Shown here one piece after another: positions 11,430 to 23,300 of a stretch of DNA of 64,000 nucleotides. The DNA lies in NCBI RefSeq assembly GCF_901709675.1, contig NC_051100.1, forward strand, positions 3,534,001-3,598,000. The letters are read 5' to 3'. The notes below the pieces were generated by a model. It searched no databases. It saw nothing but the letters and a program-made list of their open reading frames with translations, and was not told the origin of the DNA. Each line of letters starts with the position of its first letter. Within the stretch, counting starts at the first letter, position 1. This stretch comes from Syngnathus acus (Eukaryota > Chordata > Actinopteri > Syngnathiformes > Syngnathidae). The translations under genes were made by a program, and so were the position numbers.

Positions 11430-12812
11430 TGATGGAAAGACTCCAAAAAACACTCTCCTTGATTAAAATGATCGATTCCGTTGCCCATCAAATTGAGCCT
11501 TTCAGTCGTCACGTCTGTTGGGTGGTAAAAGTGCACTTCTCACTTTTCTTCAGATGTCCACACTTCTCTTACACAAATGCCACAGGAATGTGGAACTCTG
11601 TAAAGCAGACGTGGGCGGTAAGTTACGGGGATAATATTCAACCTGGGCGCACACACGCGTTTGCTTTTACGAACCAAAATGGGTGTGTTTAATTGAAGCC
11701 TCAAATTTACGAGTCAAATGGATGTGACACTGGACAATGCCTGGTAGTATGTTCGATGCAAATATTCAAAGTAGAGTCCTCCATATGGGCTGGTGACCAT
11801 AACTAAATCTTCCGGAATACAGTGAATCCCTGGTTAAAAGATAGCCACACCTAATTTGATTCAAAAATACTTAAACTTAATAAAGGTACTTTTTAAAGTA
11901 ATCCTTAGTACCCGTTGTTATGCACGGATCCCCCAAAAAAGAGGCAAAGCATGCTTGCTTCAAGCTGCCAGTTGAAGTAAAAGTAACACATAAAACCAGA
12001 GAATTATATATAAAAAAAAAAAGTTCAACCAAAACGTGCAAAATGGCATAAACGGTATTTACTACTTTGTTTGATGACATGCCAAATTTTTCTAACGTAC
12101 AATTTGTGCCAAGTCTTGATAAAACTTTCCAAAAAAAATTGCTAAATTTGATGATCATTTCCAGGATTTGCCATAAAAAAAAAAAAGTGAATAGAATAAT
12201 AAAAACATATACGGTACATATACTCTGTTTTATTTGCATGACTTTCTCCAGCTACAACTGTAAACCACATAATTTCTGTAAGCAAAGTCGCCACTCAGTG
12301 GCAGCATGTAGCTAAGTCAATAAATAACAGAAGTAAACAGATAAAAGTGCAATTTTTCCACCTTTCAGACCAGCGCCCGATGCGGACATGTCAGATCTAG
12401 TACATTCATCACAGATCCAAATATAGACGTCAACAAGAAAAATCATAGCACGTACGAAAATCTATATGAACGGTGATCCTGGAATTGCGGGTGATTATAT
12501 GCGCAACATCCGTGTGTGTGACAAAACAAATCATGATACTGTTCTATTCAAAGTTTGGCATCAAACAAAATTTTTTTTAAGAGACATTGTTTAAAAAAAG
12601 GAGTATACTGTTTGTAGACAAGACAAGGCAACTATAGCACTTGCACCCCTTACACATTTATAAAGCCCTGAATCATAAATACGGCAAACATTTAATCAGC
12701 TTTCAGTGTATCAAACTCATAACAAAAATACAATAAAATGTGTGGATTTTATGTTGAATGCTACAGTTGATCATTTGCTCGCGTTACGCTTGTTTCCAGC
12801 TGCCTGTTGTAT
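11430..12812. other. Gene-free stretch upstream of alox5 copy B and downstream of slc25a16
   Basis: AT-rich DNA with no credible exons. It should hold the promoter of alox5 copy B near 11430-11700 and the distal 3'UTR of slc25a16, which converges on nothing here because both genes read leftward. No strong promoter motif was seen. Confidence 0.4.
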
Positions 12813-13344
12813 ACAACGGTACCCTGACTTAGGAGTTTTTCAGCACATAAGCCGCCGCTTGGATGTTTTTTGTGTGGAGTTGCTAGCAAAAATGTGTCCT
12901 TGTTGAAACTTAATGTAAGACTAAACATAAAACAGACTCACTGTACGTATTGTGTATTCAAACCAACCACTCAACTCGTGTAAGCCACCTAGCAAAATGC
13001 TAACACAATGCAAAAGGCCCAAAAGGGGCTAACGAAACTCGCATTAATCTATGAGAATTGTAAAAGTAAATATTTGCAATATAATGACAACACTCATGAG
13101 CATATATTCTTTATCCTCGTCTGCAGCTGATCGTTTTCTTCTCATGTATCTATGATGCCCCCTAGTGGCCAAGGAATTAAAGCACTAAATCATGACGCAA
13201 ATATCGTTTAGTTTGATTCTTTTACATTCTATGTTTTCATCAAGTACAATACATCAGAGGACAGTTTTTTTTCATCATAAAAAACACATTACAAACATTT
13301 TGTTGTTCGGAACGAATTAAAATCGTAAGTCAAAGCACCACTGT
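12813..13344. mobile_element. TIR element (MITE-like), about 530 bp, downstream of slc25a16
   Basis: The left end caacggtaccctgacttagg is the approximate reverse complement of the right end cgtaagtcaaagcaccactg. The pattern ACAGTGGT-x-CCTTGACTTACGA recurs at 46825 and 19941, so this is a family. The outer TA dinucleotides suggest Tc1/mariner-type insertion. Its right end is 123 bases past the slc25a16 stop, so it may lie in that 3'UTR. There is no coding capacity. Confidence 0.6.
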
Positions 13345-13466
13345 GGTACAATAATTTGGGGAAAAGTCTTTCCCGCCGCACACAGCATAACAAGATTCAC
13401 TCCGGTCTGAGGAGTTTAAGACATACCGAGCAAGCATCCGCGCGAGTCGGATGAGTGACGCGGCCT

Positions 13467-15198
13467 CTAGTTGAGGTGGAGGAGTTGCTTCATGAATTCG
13501 TAGGTTGTGAAGGCCACAGCCTGAGAGGGCACGCAGCGGATGTAGTTGAGCGAGAGGCCTCGGTACAGGCCGTTCTTGATGCCGTACTCGGTGTAGACGT
13601 ACGACAGAGTCTTGCTCAGGGAGCTGTTTGGATGCACAAAAGATGATATGCAAACATTTATTTTCATTGCGGGGGAGTATATTAGTCGTGTGTGGAATGT
13701 GTGCTTTTTAAGGAAGTGTTCGAGGAGTCCCAAAGAGGGGCTCGGTGACATCGGTGGTACTTACACACACTTGTGCGCGTCAGGAAGCACAGAACCGAGC
13801 TGCATTCTTCGCCTCGCCACATCCAAGGGATAGCTAGTGAGACCAAAAAATGACTTAGCTGCCAATCGGTCGCGTTAGGTGGAAGTAGTCCACTCTTACG
13901 ATATCGTCTGAGCGATGGCACCGGCGATGCCTCCACACAGCAGGTTGACTTTGGTTTTAAGAACCAGGACGTCAGGGTTGTCCGAGGACGGCCGTCCCAG
14001 CGTCTCTGGGAAATGTTTCAAGCCGAGGCTTTTCAAAGTCCCGAAGGTGAAGAAGGAGAAACCTGCGTGTTTTCACATTCAAATTTGTAAGTTGAGGTAC
14101 CAAGACACATACTGATAAGAACAATCACCTGCATAAGGGGCCATTCCAATGAGGGTTGGGGTGAGTCCCCGGTAGAAGCCCGAGAATCCCCCCTCCTGTG
14201 CCAAAATACAAAAAAAGCATAATGTGGCATTCAACACATTCACAACCTCATACAATGCACTTTTATATCCAGCAGCTGACCTTCAGATAGATGGTGTGGA
14301 AGGCATTGGCGATTCCAGTGTAGCGATGAAACCCAGTCACCTGGAAAGCAAGTCTGGCTCGAACGACGTCCAGTGGATAGGTGCATATCACCGCTGTCAT
14401 ACCTGACAACAAACCAGTGAGGCATTTATTATTGTCACACTAGCAATGCATTAAAACCTAACAACAGCAAGTTACCACTAGATGGCGCTAAATTGATTGA
14501 TTTCATTGTTTGGGCCGGAGCACAAAAACAGCAAAAATGATTTTCTGACCTGCCATGGATCCGGCCATTAGGCGATGAATAGGTCCGGAGATCCCAAGTT
14601 GTTTATTGAGCAACTGTTGAGCAAATGAAAATGTATGTCGGGGTGCAAATTGATCATTAAGCCCAAGTGCATCCCATTTTTCTTTTATATAAAAACGTCA
14701 CATTTACCTTTTTATAATTGTCGAAGGCCATGAACTGGATTGCGCCATAAGGAAATATCCTCACCATCATAGCTCCATTGCCCTTATACAAGCCACGGTA
14801 GCCTTCTTTTTTTGGGACGGCTTTTAGAGTGGAAAACACGCCTGTGCAGGAAGAGGCGCAATGATGCTATAAATTCTACAACTATAATCTAATTCTTATT
14901 TGTAGATATATTACCCAGGTGTTTGTAGTGGGGATTCTGGGCCTGAAGCAGAATCTTTACTCGGTCTAGAGGAGCGATTGTAGTCTTGGCACAGCATCCT
15001 GCGACACCTACGGCAGAGAAGTCAAATGTATTTATTTAAGCAATATAACCCTTTAAGCAAAAAATATATTTGATCACTATGTGTCAGGTCCCTACCTCCT
15101 GCAACAAAGGAGCGGAGCCAGTAGTAGTCTATTCGGACTGGAGTGCTGCTTAAGGCTGAAGGTGTGGAGACAGTAGCAGCAGCAGCCTCTGATGTCAT
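13467..15198 (-). CDS. slc25a16: SLC25A16, mitochondrial solute carrier (Graves disease carrier), 323 aa
   Basis: Exons in transcript order: 15198-15096, 15007-14915, 14841-14708, 14613-14550, 14402-14281, 14195-14129, 14062-13900, 13833-13765, 13623-13467; phases close to give 323 aa (human 332). Three mitochondrial-carrier repeats are seen. Their signatures are [11 protein letters not shown] (repeat 1), [12 protein letters not shown] (repeat 2) and [13 protein letters not shown] (repeat 3). [20 protein letters not shown] and the end [19 protein letters not shown] match SLC25A16 closely. From family knowledge it sits in the inner mitochondrial membrane and is linked to coenzyme A or a precursor entering the matrix. 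The start at 15198 begins [14 protein letters not shown], directly before the first helix (YYWLRSF). It is next to tet1 in human as well, with ccdc93 here inserted between them. It is transcribed divergently from ccdc93. Confidence 0.93.
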
Positions 15199-15961
15199 CC
15201 TGGATGTTCACAAATTCTCCGCATGCAGCGCTATCAATCAAAAATGGACATATCACTTTTAATATTGTTGTTATCATAAACACTGTCCACATTATTTACC
15301 GTCATTTATCAAATAAATCAGGATTATTTTGTGTTGAGTAATCAAATCCGTCCATTATATATAGTATAAAATATAAAGATGTACTTACGTTATTACATTC
15401 TGGACATAGCAACGTGGAAGGTCGATAGAACAAATGTTCCTCAGTAAAATAATTTCTCCGTCACCTTGTTCCTCAACACGACGCTAGCTCACATGACACG
15501 CTAGCGTAGCAAACATAAGTGTCGGCAAATATTCATGATCTCACTCCAAAATCTGTCAAAGTAGAAAATTTAGCGACGTTTTAGAGCTTCACGTAATACT
15601 GGACCGGGAGAAGAGTGCCCTTCGCTCTTGCTTTACGAGCGCACATTAGTGACGTAGTATGACGTCACTTTGTCCAGCCTCGGTAGTCATGTTTACGTTC
15701 TAAAACCTGACACAAAAGATCAGATGTAGTCTTTAACGGCTACGGACTGAAGAAGATAAAATTAAAACTGTTTTTGATTAAAAACAGGGTTGATAAAGAA
15801 TTTCATTTTCCCTTTTCTTTGTACATTCGTACTTGGACCCGCACTCCAGAACGATAGGTGGCGGTAATGCATCTTATTCGTCAGATGCGAACCGCCCTTA
15901 CAAAGAAGAAGGCGAAGCGGAAGAAGACGACGACGAAGCAAACGACATATCCCAAGTCAAG
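15199..15961. promoter_or_regulatory. Shared divergent promoter of slc25a16 (-) and ccdc93 (+)
   Basis: Only 763 bases separate the two start codons, which point away from each other. The interval holds a perfect CRE palindrome tgacgtca at 15660-15667 and a half-site gtgacgta just upstream (from 15650). The CRE being active is an inference. No reading frame other than the 5' extension of ccdc93 is present. Confidence 0.55.
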
Positions 15962-17845
15962 ATGGCATCGACTGTCTCTGTCTTCAATAGAGCGAGGCCT
16001 GCCTCAAAGTTGAATTCGCAGTTAGATCAAGGCGTCAACGTTACTCAGGTGGAAGCTCGGGAGGATGAAGAGCAGTGCATCAAACTGGGGGAGATCCTTG
16101 AGCTTCTTTTGGCCGCCGGATATTTTCGGGCCCGCATTAAGGGACTGTCACCTTTTGATAAGGTGGTCGGCGGGATGACCTGGTGCATCACCACCTGTAA
16201 CTATGACATTGACATTGATCTACTTTTTCAAGAGAACTCAACCATCGGTCAGAAAATAGCTTTGACTGAGAAAATTGTGTCTGTTTTGCCCAAAATGAAG
16301 TGTCCTCATCAGCTGGAGCCTCATCAAATCCAAGGGCTTGATTTTATTCACATTTTCCCAGTGATACAGTGGCTAGTGAAACGGGCCATCGAGACCAGAG
16401 AGCAAATGGGCGACTATGTGAGAGCCTATTCCATATCTCAATTCCAGAAGGCCTACAACCTTCCAGAGGATGAAGAGTTCCATCAGAGAAGAGGCAAGGC
16501 AGTGGGAACAGTTCTTGATATTCTGGACGTATACAAACCACAGAGGAAATACAGAAGGCAAAAGGAGGCAGGGGAACTACTTGATGAGGAGTCCAGGGTT
16601 CAGTCTACATTGCTGGAATATGGCAGGCGATATGGATTCAGCAAACAATCCAAACAAGATAAGCCAGGTGAAAAAATGGCCTTGTCAAATAAAGACTCTG
16701 TGACACAGGTTTCAGAGGAAGAAGTTCAGTGGGCGGCTGAGGAGAAACGCATCAAAAGCCTGATGAACACAATGGCCGCCATGGCCAATCAGGAGGGTCA
16801 ACTGACAGCTACCGCGGTGGGCTACATTGTGGGGCAACAGTCTGAAGAGATCAAACTGATAGCTTCGGAGTATGCCGAGAAGCATTTGGAGGTATCGGAG
16901 GATTTTTCCGAGCGGTACGGCCCGCTTCACCAACACCTCCGAGCCGTTGCCTCTCTGAACAAACAGATCCAGCAGATGATTAACCAGCATACTGAGCTGC
17001 AAGGTCAGCACACCCAAGTTAAGGAAGGTTGCGACGAGGCCAAGATGAAGCTGCGTGAGGTCACAGAGCAGTCGGATACGCTAATGAATCAGATGATGAT
17101 TTTAGAGGACGCCGAACGTCAAGCTGACGGCAGCGTGCTCGAGAAGCTGAGATTCCTGGTAACGTCCAATGAAAACTTGAAACTTCAAGAACAGGAGTTC
17201 CGTACCCACTGTAAAGATGAGAGGATCCGCCTGCAGCAGAGTATTGAAAATTTAAGCACAGCATCGGGACTTGGTATCGAGGAGAAGGAGCGAAACCAAT
17301 TGATTGACAAGCAGCACAATACAGAGAGAGAGAAACTACAGAAGGTCCGTCTGCTGATGGCGAGGAGGAATCGTGACATTGCCATTTTGCAGAGAAAGAT
17401 TGACGAAGTGCCTTGCCGTGCAGAACTCACACAGTACCAGAAGAGATTCATTGAACTCTATTGCCAAGTTTCTGCAACACACAAAGAGACCAAACAGTTC
17501 TTCACTCTGTACAATACGTTAGACGACCAGAAAGTTTATCTCGAGAAGGAGGTCAATTTGCTGAATTCCATTCATGACAACTTCCAGCAAGCCATGTCGT
17601 CTTCAGGCGCCAAGGAGCAGTTCCTCAGACAAATGGAGCAGATAGTGGATGGAATCGGACAGAGTCGCATCAAGATGGAGAAGAAGAAGCAGGAGAACAA
17701 AATGAGGAGGGATCAGCTGAATGACAAATACCTGGAGCTGCTCGACACCCAGAGGCTTTACTTCCAAACCGTCAAAGACTTTCAAGAGGAATGTCGAAAG
17801 AATGAAATGCTGCTGTCCAAGTTGAGAGCAAAAGGAGCATCGTAG
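15962..17845 (+). CDS. ccdc93: CCDC93, CCC-complex subunit, intronless full-length copy (627 aa)
   Basis: One uninterrupted frame encodes the whole protein, close to the human length of 631. The frame is open further upstream (to TTG at 15833), but the first ATG, at 15962 in context caagATGg, gives [13 protein letters not shown], as expected for fish CCDC93. Residues about 35-180 form the NN-calponin-homology-like domain ([37 protein letters not shown]). The rest is mostly coiled coil, ending with [19 protein letters not shown] and [16 protein letters not shown]93 binds CCDC22 and COMMD proteins in the CCC complex, which works with Retriever and WASH in endosomal cargo recycling. Human CCDC93 is multi-exon and on chromosome 2. 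A single exon at a new site between slc25a16 and tet1 indicates a retrogene. The intact frame suggests it is functional, perhaps replacing the parent. Confidence 0.93.
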   Translation: MASTVSVFNRARPASKLNSQLDQGVNVTQVEAREDEEQCIKLGEILELLLAAGYFRARIKGLSPFDKVVGGMTWCITTCNYDIDIDLLFQENSTIGQKIALTEKIVSVLPKMKCPHQLEPHQIQGLDFIHIFPVIQWLVKRAIETREQMGDYVRAYSISQFQKAYNLPEDEEFHQRRGKAVGTVLDILDVYKPQRKYRRQKEAGELLDEESRVQSTLLEYGRRYGFSKQSKQDKPGEKMALSNKDSVTQVSEEEVQWAAEEKRIKSLMNTMAAMANQEGQLTATAVGYIVGQQSEEIKLIASEYAEKHLEVSEDFSERYGPLHQHLRAVASLNKQIQQMINQHTELQGQHTQVKEGCDEAKMKLREVTEQSDTLMNQMMILEDAERQADGSVLEKLRFLVTSNENLKLQEQEFRTHCKDERIRLQQSIENLSTASGLGIEEKERNQLIDKQHNTEREKLQKVRLLMARRNRDIAILQRKIDEVPCRAELTQYQKRFIELYCQVSATHKETKQFFTLYNTLDDQKVYLEKEVNLLNSIHDNFQQAMSSSGAKEQFLRQMEQIVDGIGQSRIKMEKKKQENKMRRDQLNDKYLELLDTQRLYFQTVKDFQEECRKNEMLLSKLRAKGAS

Positions 17846-18034
17846 TTGTTATATTGCAAACAGCGTGTTTATGCATTAGGTTGCAATCTATGAAAACACA
17901 TATCGATAAATTGCCAATGTATGTAATCTTCACTTTTGAGTCATAGTCTTGACTGAATTAATTTGTTTTCAAATGATGTCATATCCTCGTTGTCATCTGT
18001 TGAATGCAAGGAAAATAACTCTGATCTTTTCAAC

Positions 18035-18040
18035 AATAAA
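18035..18040 (+). terminator. ccdc93: poly(A) signal AATAAA of ccdc93
   Basis: It lies 190 bases after the ccdc93 stop. No A-rich tail remains downstream, so if this is a retrogene the original poly(A) tract has decayed. Confidence 0.6.
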
Positions 18041-18639
18041 AGATTTGATGGGTTCCAAAACCTTTTAAGTCCTCTTTTTACTTCCTCTATTTAAGTTAGT
18101 AAAACTGTCTGCAGTTAAGGTGTCCCTTACCAACTACACCTGGGTAAGTGATGAACTCTCCTGCTATTTTTTTACTCAATATATTGACCAGGAATTGTAT
18201 ACTTTGTTTAATTTTCAAATATTATACCACTAATTGCTCACCATTCTAGGATTGCAAAGTCGTCACAGAAACAATTATCCCAAACGTAGGTTTGTAATTG
18301 CTCATAGTTACCACAAGGTGGCGTCAAAGTAATGTATGCATACAATAATGTATGTATAATGGTAAATTGCTATTTTAGCGAGCACAGAAAGATATGTTTT
18401 ACAAATTAAACCGTATCCCTGACTTTTTGTGTGTGTATATACTCTTTAAAGCCTAATATTGTGACTTGATGAAAATGACTAAAAATGCAGTAAGCATGTA
18501 TGATTAGGGTTCCATTAACACACTATTTTCCCTTGAAAATATGCAACATCGGTCTCATAAAGTGAATTGTATCTATATATTCGTACAAAAAAAATTGTTT
18601 TCTCATTTATTCTTTTTCACTTGTCTTCCTTTTACACTT

Positions 18640-19440
18640 GATAAGAAGGAGTGGCGGGAAAATGCAGTCGCACACGTCCGCACTTCCGATCCGGGCCCCA
18701 CTGACAGCTGGCATCCGTGTCTGGTTTTCGCGCCTCCCCTCCAGCCCGGAGACGACGAGCTCTACCGGAGCCGAACCCGAAGCTTGTTGGCGTCTGGCAG
18801 GAGGGAGTGAGGAGCGCGAGCGAGCGAGCGAGAGGGGCTGCCCTGGCGGAGGCTGTGACACAAGAGGATTTGACGTTTTGACAACGCGAAGTGAGCAAAC
18901 CGCCCGGCGACGTGGCCACCTGGGTCCCCCCCCTGCCCGCCTCCCTGCACGCCTGTCATGAGCGCGTCGGTGTGGGAGCCCAGCAGCCGACCGACTCGCC
19001 ATCAGCAGCGGTGGGCTAAATTTGCCGAGGAGGGAAAACGCATACAAGGTCTGGCTGTCTCCGTGGAGTATTATTAGCACTTCAGACGGCGCAAGTGGCC
19101 CTCTCTCTGGTATGTCAAGAATTTTCTGCGTCAAAAACACGTAAATAAACCCACACGAGCGTCAGAACCGTGTGAAAGTGGCGTTTTGTCTTCGACCCCC
19201 CCTCCCTTTCTCCAATAGGCGCTTTAAACGCGGGCGGTCAAGTGCAAAAAAACAATTGGCGTAAGGGGGACGTTTGTAAGGTTGTAATAAGCACATTCGA
19301 CAGCAGGATCTGGCCTCGAGCTCCACTCGGCAACGTGTTTGCCCTTTAAACTGCTCACGCCAAGGAGGAAGCGCTCGTGTTTGTGTTTGGAGCAACTTAT
19401 GCTTATCTATCTTTGACTCGACGTTTTTGACACTCGTTTG
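18640..19440 (+). promoter_or_regulatory. tet1: CpG-rich tet1 promoter and probable non-coding exon 1
   Basis: G+C and CpG content rise sharply here compared with the flanks, with gcgcgagcgagcgagcgaga near 18815. This is the pattern of a vertebrate CpG-island promoter. A good splice donor (CTCTCTG/gtatgt) lies at 19109-19110, and a weaker one (GCGAA/gtgagc) near 18891. TET1 genes have a non-coding first exon, so this is its likely place. The exact start site cannot be read from sequence. Confidence 0.6.
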
Positions 19441-19559
19441 ACACAAGACAAGTTAGGCGTGGCCAAATATTAACCCCAGACATGTTTTGCGTGTTATTCT
19501 TTTTTTTTTTTCTTAACTCGGTGTTGATAATAAATGTAAAATATTATTCTTCTCCCTGG

Positions 19560-19690
19560 GTGATCGCTTAGCATATCTTGCCTCACATCTCTGAGGTTCT
19601 GGGTTTGAGTCCGGCTGCCGGCCTTCCTGTGTTCTCCCAGTGCAGTGTTCCAACTTCCTCCCACATTCCAACAACATTTATGTTAGGTTC
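19560..19690 (+). repeat. Fragment of a common fish dispersed repeat in tet1 intron 1
   Basis: Contains gcctcacatctctgaggttctgggtttgagtccgg, then tgttctcccagtgca and cttcctcccacattccaa. This arrangement recurs at 22610-22835 and 24647-24885. It resembles the short dispersed element widespread in teleosts. The class assignment is an inference. Confidence 0.5.
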
Positions 19691-19699
19691 ACAGAAGAA

Positions 19700-20145
19700 A
19701 CAAAATCATAGGTGTCAAAACTAAAGGCCGGGGGCCAAGTCTGGCTCACCACATTTTCTCATGTGGTCCGCTAAAGCAGATCATCATAATCTAGGATGAT
19801 AAACTAATAGTTGAAGTAAATTGAGGAGAACTACCACAACGTATCCCACAACTACCCAACCGTAGTCCATTGCATGTCTGGCCTCGATTATTCTCCCCAT
19901 GTTTTCAATATTCTACTCCTTCCAATGGATTCAAACATCCAAATACAGTGGTGCCAAAATTTACTCAGTGACCAAGCTCATAACCGGTAGTGTAGTGATA
20001 CACGGAGTAAGTCATTTGCTCCAGAACGTGTTTTACAATGCTATGAAAACTATGGGGAAATTTCTTTGGAGCCAATTATATTTTATTATAGCATTTTTTT
20101 TCCCGTTCGCAGCCTTTAAAAGATTTTTGCCCATTCCTTCTTAGA
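19700..20145. repeat. Two degenerate dispersed-repeat fragments in tet1 intron 1
   Basis: Near 19707 ggtgtcaaaactaaaggccg and gtggtccgctaaagca look like a repeat common in fish introns. From about 19943 tacagtggtgccaaaattta resembles one end of the TIR family also seen at 12813 and 46825. Neither shows complete termini. Confidence 0.4.
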
Positions 20146-20361
20146 CCTTTCCAAAAATAGAGACTTGCGAATGATACACAGATTTTAAAACATGTTTTTT
20201 TGTTTGTGTTCTTTTCACCTGTTCATTTTGTCTTCCTAGGTCATGCACCACCAGCTTCCACAGCCAAATCTAAACAATAGAGGTGGATTTTAGACAGAAT
20301 CTTGTTCCAAATCTGGCTTCCATGCTGGCTGCAAAAACCCATCACCTCCATAGCCTCAGCC

Positions 20362-23300
20362 ATGCCAGCCCCCACCAAATCCAGCAGGAGACAAACCCCT
20401 GCTCAGAGAAAAAATGGCCAAAAAGTGTCCGGCTCCAAACGGCAAACTAGCAACTCAAATAAAGGCAGGGAACGAGTGTCAGAGCGTCTCCAGAAAGTCA
20501 CAACTGCCTCCACAAGGCCGGGTGCCAGGCCACAGGCGCAGTCGGGCCGGAGCCCCCGAGGACGAGGGATAGGTCGCCGCTCCTTAGGTGCATCCCCTGG
20601 TAGAGTTAGCCATGCCCTAAGTGTAACAGGATCCACGAGGCTGAAAGGGTTGAGCAAGGTGCCTGACCACTACAGAGAGTTAGACGACACCCTATGGCGA
20701 AGAAAGTCTCCGAGGGGGGCGCAGCTGTCAACTGATTCCTTCATGCCACCCAAATCGTGCAGGGGTGCGAGGAAGACCAGGGGAGGAGCTACTACCAGAA
20801 ACCAGCTGTCAATGACCAGCAACAACAACCCAACTACTGATGAGTACCTCGAGAAAGCAGACCCCGAACAACTTCTGCCGGTTTCTTTGAAAACGGATTT
20901 TCAAGGCCCTGCTCATGTTAAAGGTGCTAAAGAGGGCAGCCCCCTCAAAGCGGACTCACCGCCGTGCAATGAAAATCTGGAGGACTGTGGACCGTTAGAC
21001 AACCGGACAAGCATAATCGGTGAGGCTGTGACAGAAGCCCCTGCGAGTGAAGATGAGGAACTGGACCTCGGTGACGACGCTAGTCGAGATAGCCCTCGCG
21101 AACTAGCTGCTACGAGGATCGCCTCTCCTGTCTCGCAAGGACGGCAGATGCCATCTTTCACGGGAGACAAACTCGGTCAGGTCAAAGATGACGATGTGAT
21201 CTCGGGAGAGACGAGGACCCACAACGCGGTCGATTTAGAGATAAATCCGGACATAACGGCCGAGAAAACGGCTGAGAGTTTGGACGAGGTTAAGCAGAAG
21301 ACGGCTGATGTTACCGAGGAGCCGGTCGATGGTGAGGGTCTACCAAAACAGAGCAATTCTGCTGAATCCCTCCTTAGTACTTCAGTTCTCTTACAACCTC
21401 CGGATAGACCTCTGTCCGTCAAGGGACTGCCTGAACAGTCACTTGACAAGGTGCTAATTGTCCCAAACACAGCTACCTCATATTCCACCAAAGCCCCCAA
21501 CCCCTCCGAGTCATCCCAACCAGAGGTTCCAAGGGAGACCTGGACAGACATGCAAACTATCGTTCAAGGTGCTAAAACTCCTGTCCCGAGATCCTCTGCT
21601 GTACCAGAGACCTCTATGTCACAAAATACCAACCCGGTAGCAAGGAGTACCCCGGTTATTATCCGTAGTGACTGCCTGAAAACAAGCAGCTTCTGGGAGC
21701 GATTGCAAAGCCTAGAGAACCCTGCTCCGCAAGCCAAAGATACGAAGCCCTCTCCAGAACTGTTGGACCGCCACAGTCAGGTTGAGACTCCGGCTGAGTG
21801 TAATCCGGTTCTGAATGAGGATAGAGTTGTAGTAGTCGCTGCGCCCGAGGTAGACCTGCCACCAAAGATCTCGACCCCTTCTCTGGACGGCAGCTCGGCC
21901 TTCTCTTGCAGCTCCGAGAGTACCCGCTCGTCCTTTTCCTTGGAAACAGAATCAGAGTCGGGCTACGGCGAATCTTCTGTACCGTCGTTATCGTTGGGGT
22001 GCGAAGGGGGACGCCGCCCGCCCTCCTGGAAGCAACACCACCGCAGGGAGAGGCGAAAGCGAAGCAGGTGCGGGAGATGCGAACCGTGCTTGAGGACCAT
22101 CAGTTGCGGCCGGTGCAGCTGCTGCCTGAACCGCAGCACCGGCCATCAGATCTGTAAATTGAGGAAGTGTGTGGAACTGAAGAGGAAGAGGCCGTCGACG
22201 TTGCTCGCTCTCCCTGCCGCACAGGTCAGTTGTTTTCTTGTTTATTTTAGACAAACACTCCTAAAGTCCAGTCCTGCCCTGAGTTAAAAACGGAATGGTT
22301 TTAGTGGTACACTGAGATTCCCTAGATGTGGTGCAGCCTTCCTGCGAAATATTTGTGCGTGGGGGGAGGGGCGTGGAGAATAGACATCCCATGTGAATGC
22401 GTGTGTGACTAAATTGAGTATGCTGGATGATGCCTTCTTTGTTTTCATGACCGGCAGCCGCTCAGCACGTGGTTGGAGTAATGCGCCTGTTATCTGTGTG
22501 TGCTTGAGATCTGGATTATGAATGCCCCGGTTAGGTTTCCTCTGAAATGTTTTAATACGGTGCCATCATTTCTCATCGTTTTGATGAAATTCATCCAAGT
22601 AGATCGTAGCTCACAGCGTCTCCTGTTTAGCACGACTGCCTCACGGTTTTGAGGTTGTGGCTTCAGATTTCGAGGGGTGCGAGGGATTCCCTTCCACATT
22701 CCAAAGACGTGGATGTTGAGTTCATTGAAGACTCGGAATTTTCTTGTGCGATTCTAAGTATCAACGTTTTTTTGGGTTTTTGGTCAACTGGAACCAGCTC
22801 ACCTGGTAACTAAATGAAAATAATGGATGAATAGTCCAACTAGACAATGTAAGCTTGTTATGGTTTAATGATTTTGACCCGACATATGAACCCAGAACCT
22901 CAGAACTATGAGTCAAACCCGCCAGTCATCATGCTGCCTTTCCGTACATTTGTTGCGCTCCCTCCAAACCCAACATGGTCGGTAAACCGTCATCTTGCTT
23001 TGTGTTTATCATGTCACAGAGCAGCTGTTTGCTAATGCGGCTAATGGGTCAAAATTGTGTTATGCGCTAACTTGTTCGGGGACGTTTCTCCCTACCTCTG
23101 GGCCGGCCGGCGTCGTGCCAAGTTTTTATTATGACACGTGACGAATTTGGCCCGGCGGTATTGTCCTCATTCAGTGGTATGAGTTGTCGGAGCCACGGCG
23201 TACACCATGTGCGTCGCACAATGGTGTCCATGCGGCTGGGGGGAGGGAGAAACTGAGAGCGAGGATCCATGTGGTGTGTGTATTAACTGAGTCGCCCTCC

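Noticed and set aside
11403-11453. Upstream ATG (MFFGVFPS) as start of alox5 copy B
   Set aside because: The internal MPSYTVT at 11429 aligns exactly with the start of vertebrate 5-LOX.
15833-15961. 43-residue N-terminal extension of ccdc93
   Set aside because: It opens with TTG, not ATG, is Glu/Asp-rich and unlike CCDC93. The ATG at 15962 has a good context and matches the expected start.
18607-19140. 177-codon minus-strand frame across the CpG island
   Set aside because: Arg/Ala/Pro-rich composition typical of random frames in CpG islands; no recognisable domain.
20302-20361. Twenty extra residues before tet1 Met
   Set aside because: The codon at 20302 is TTG; the first ATG is at 20362.
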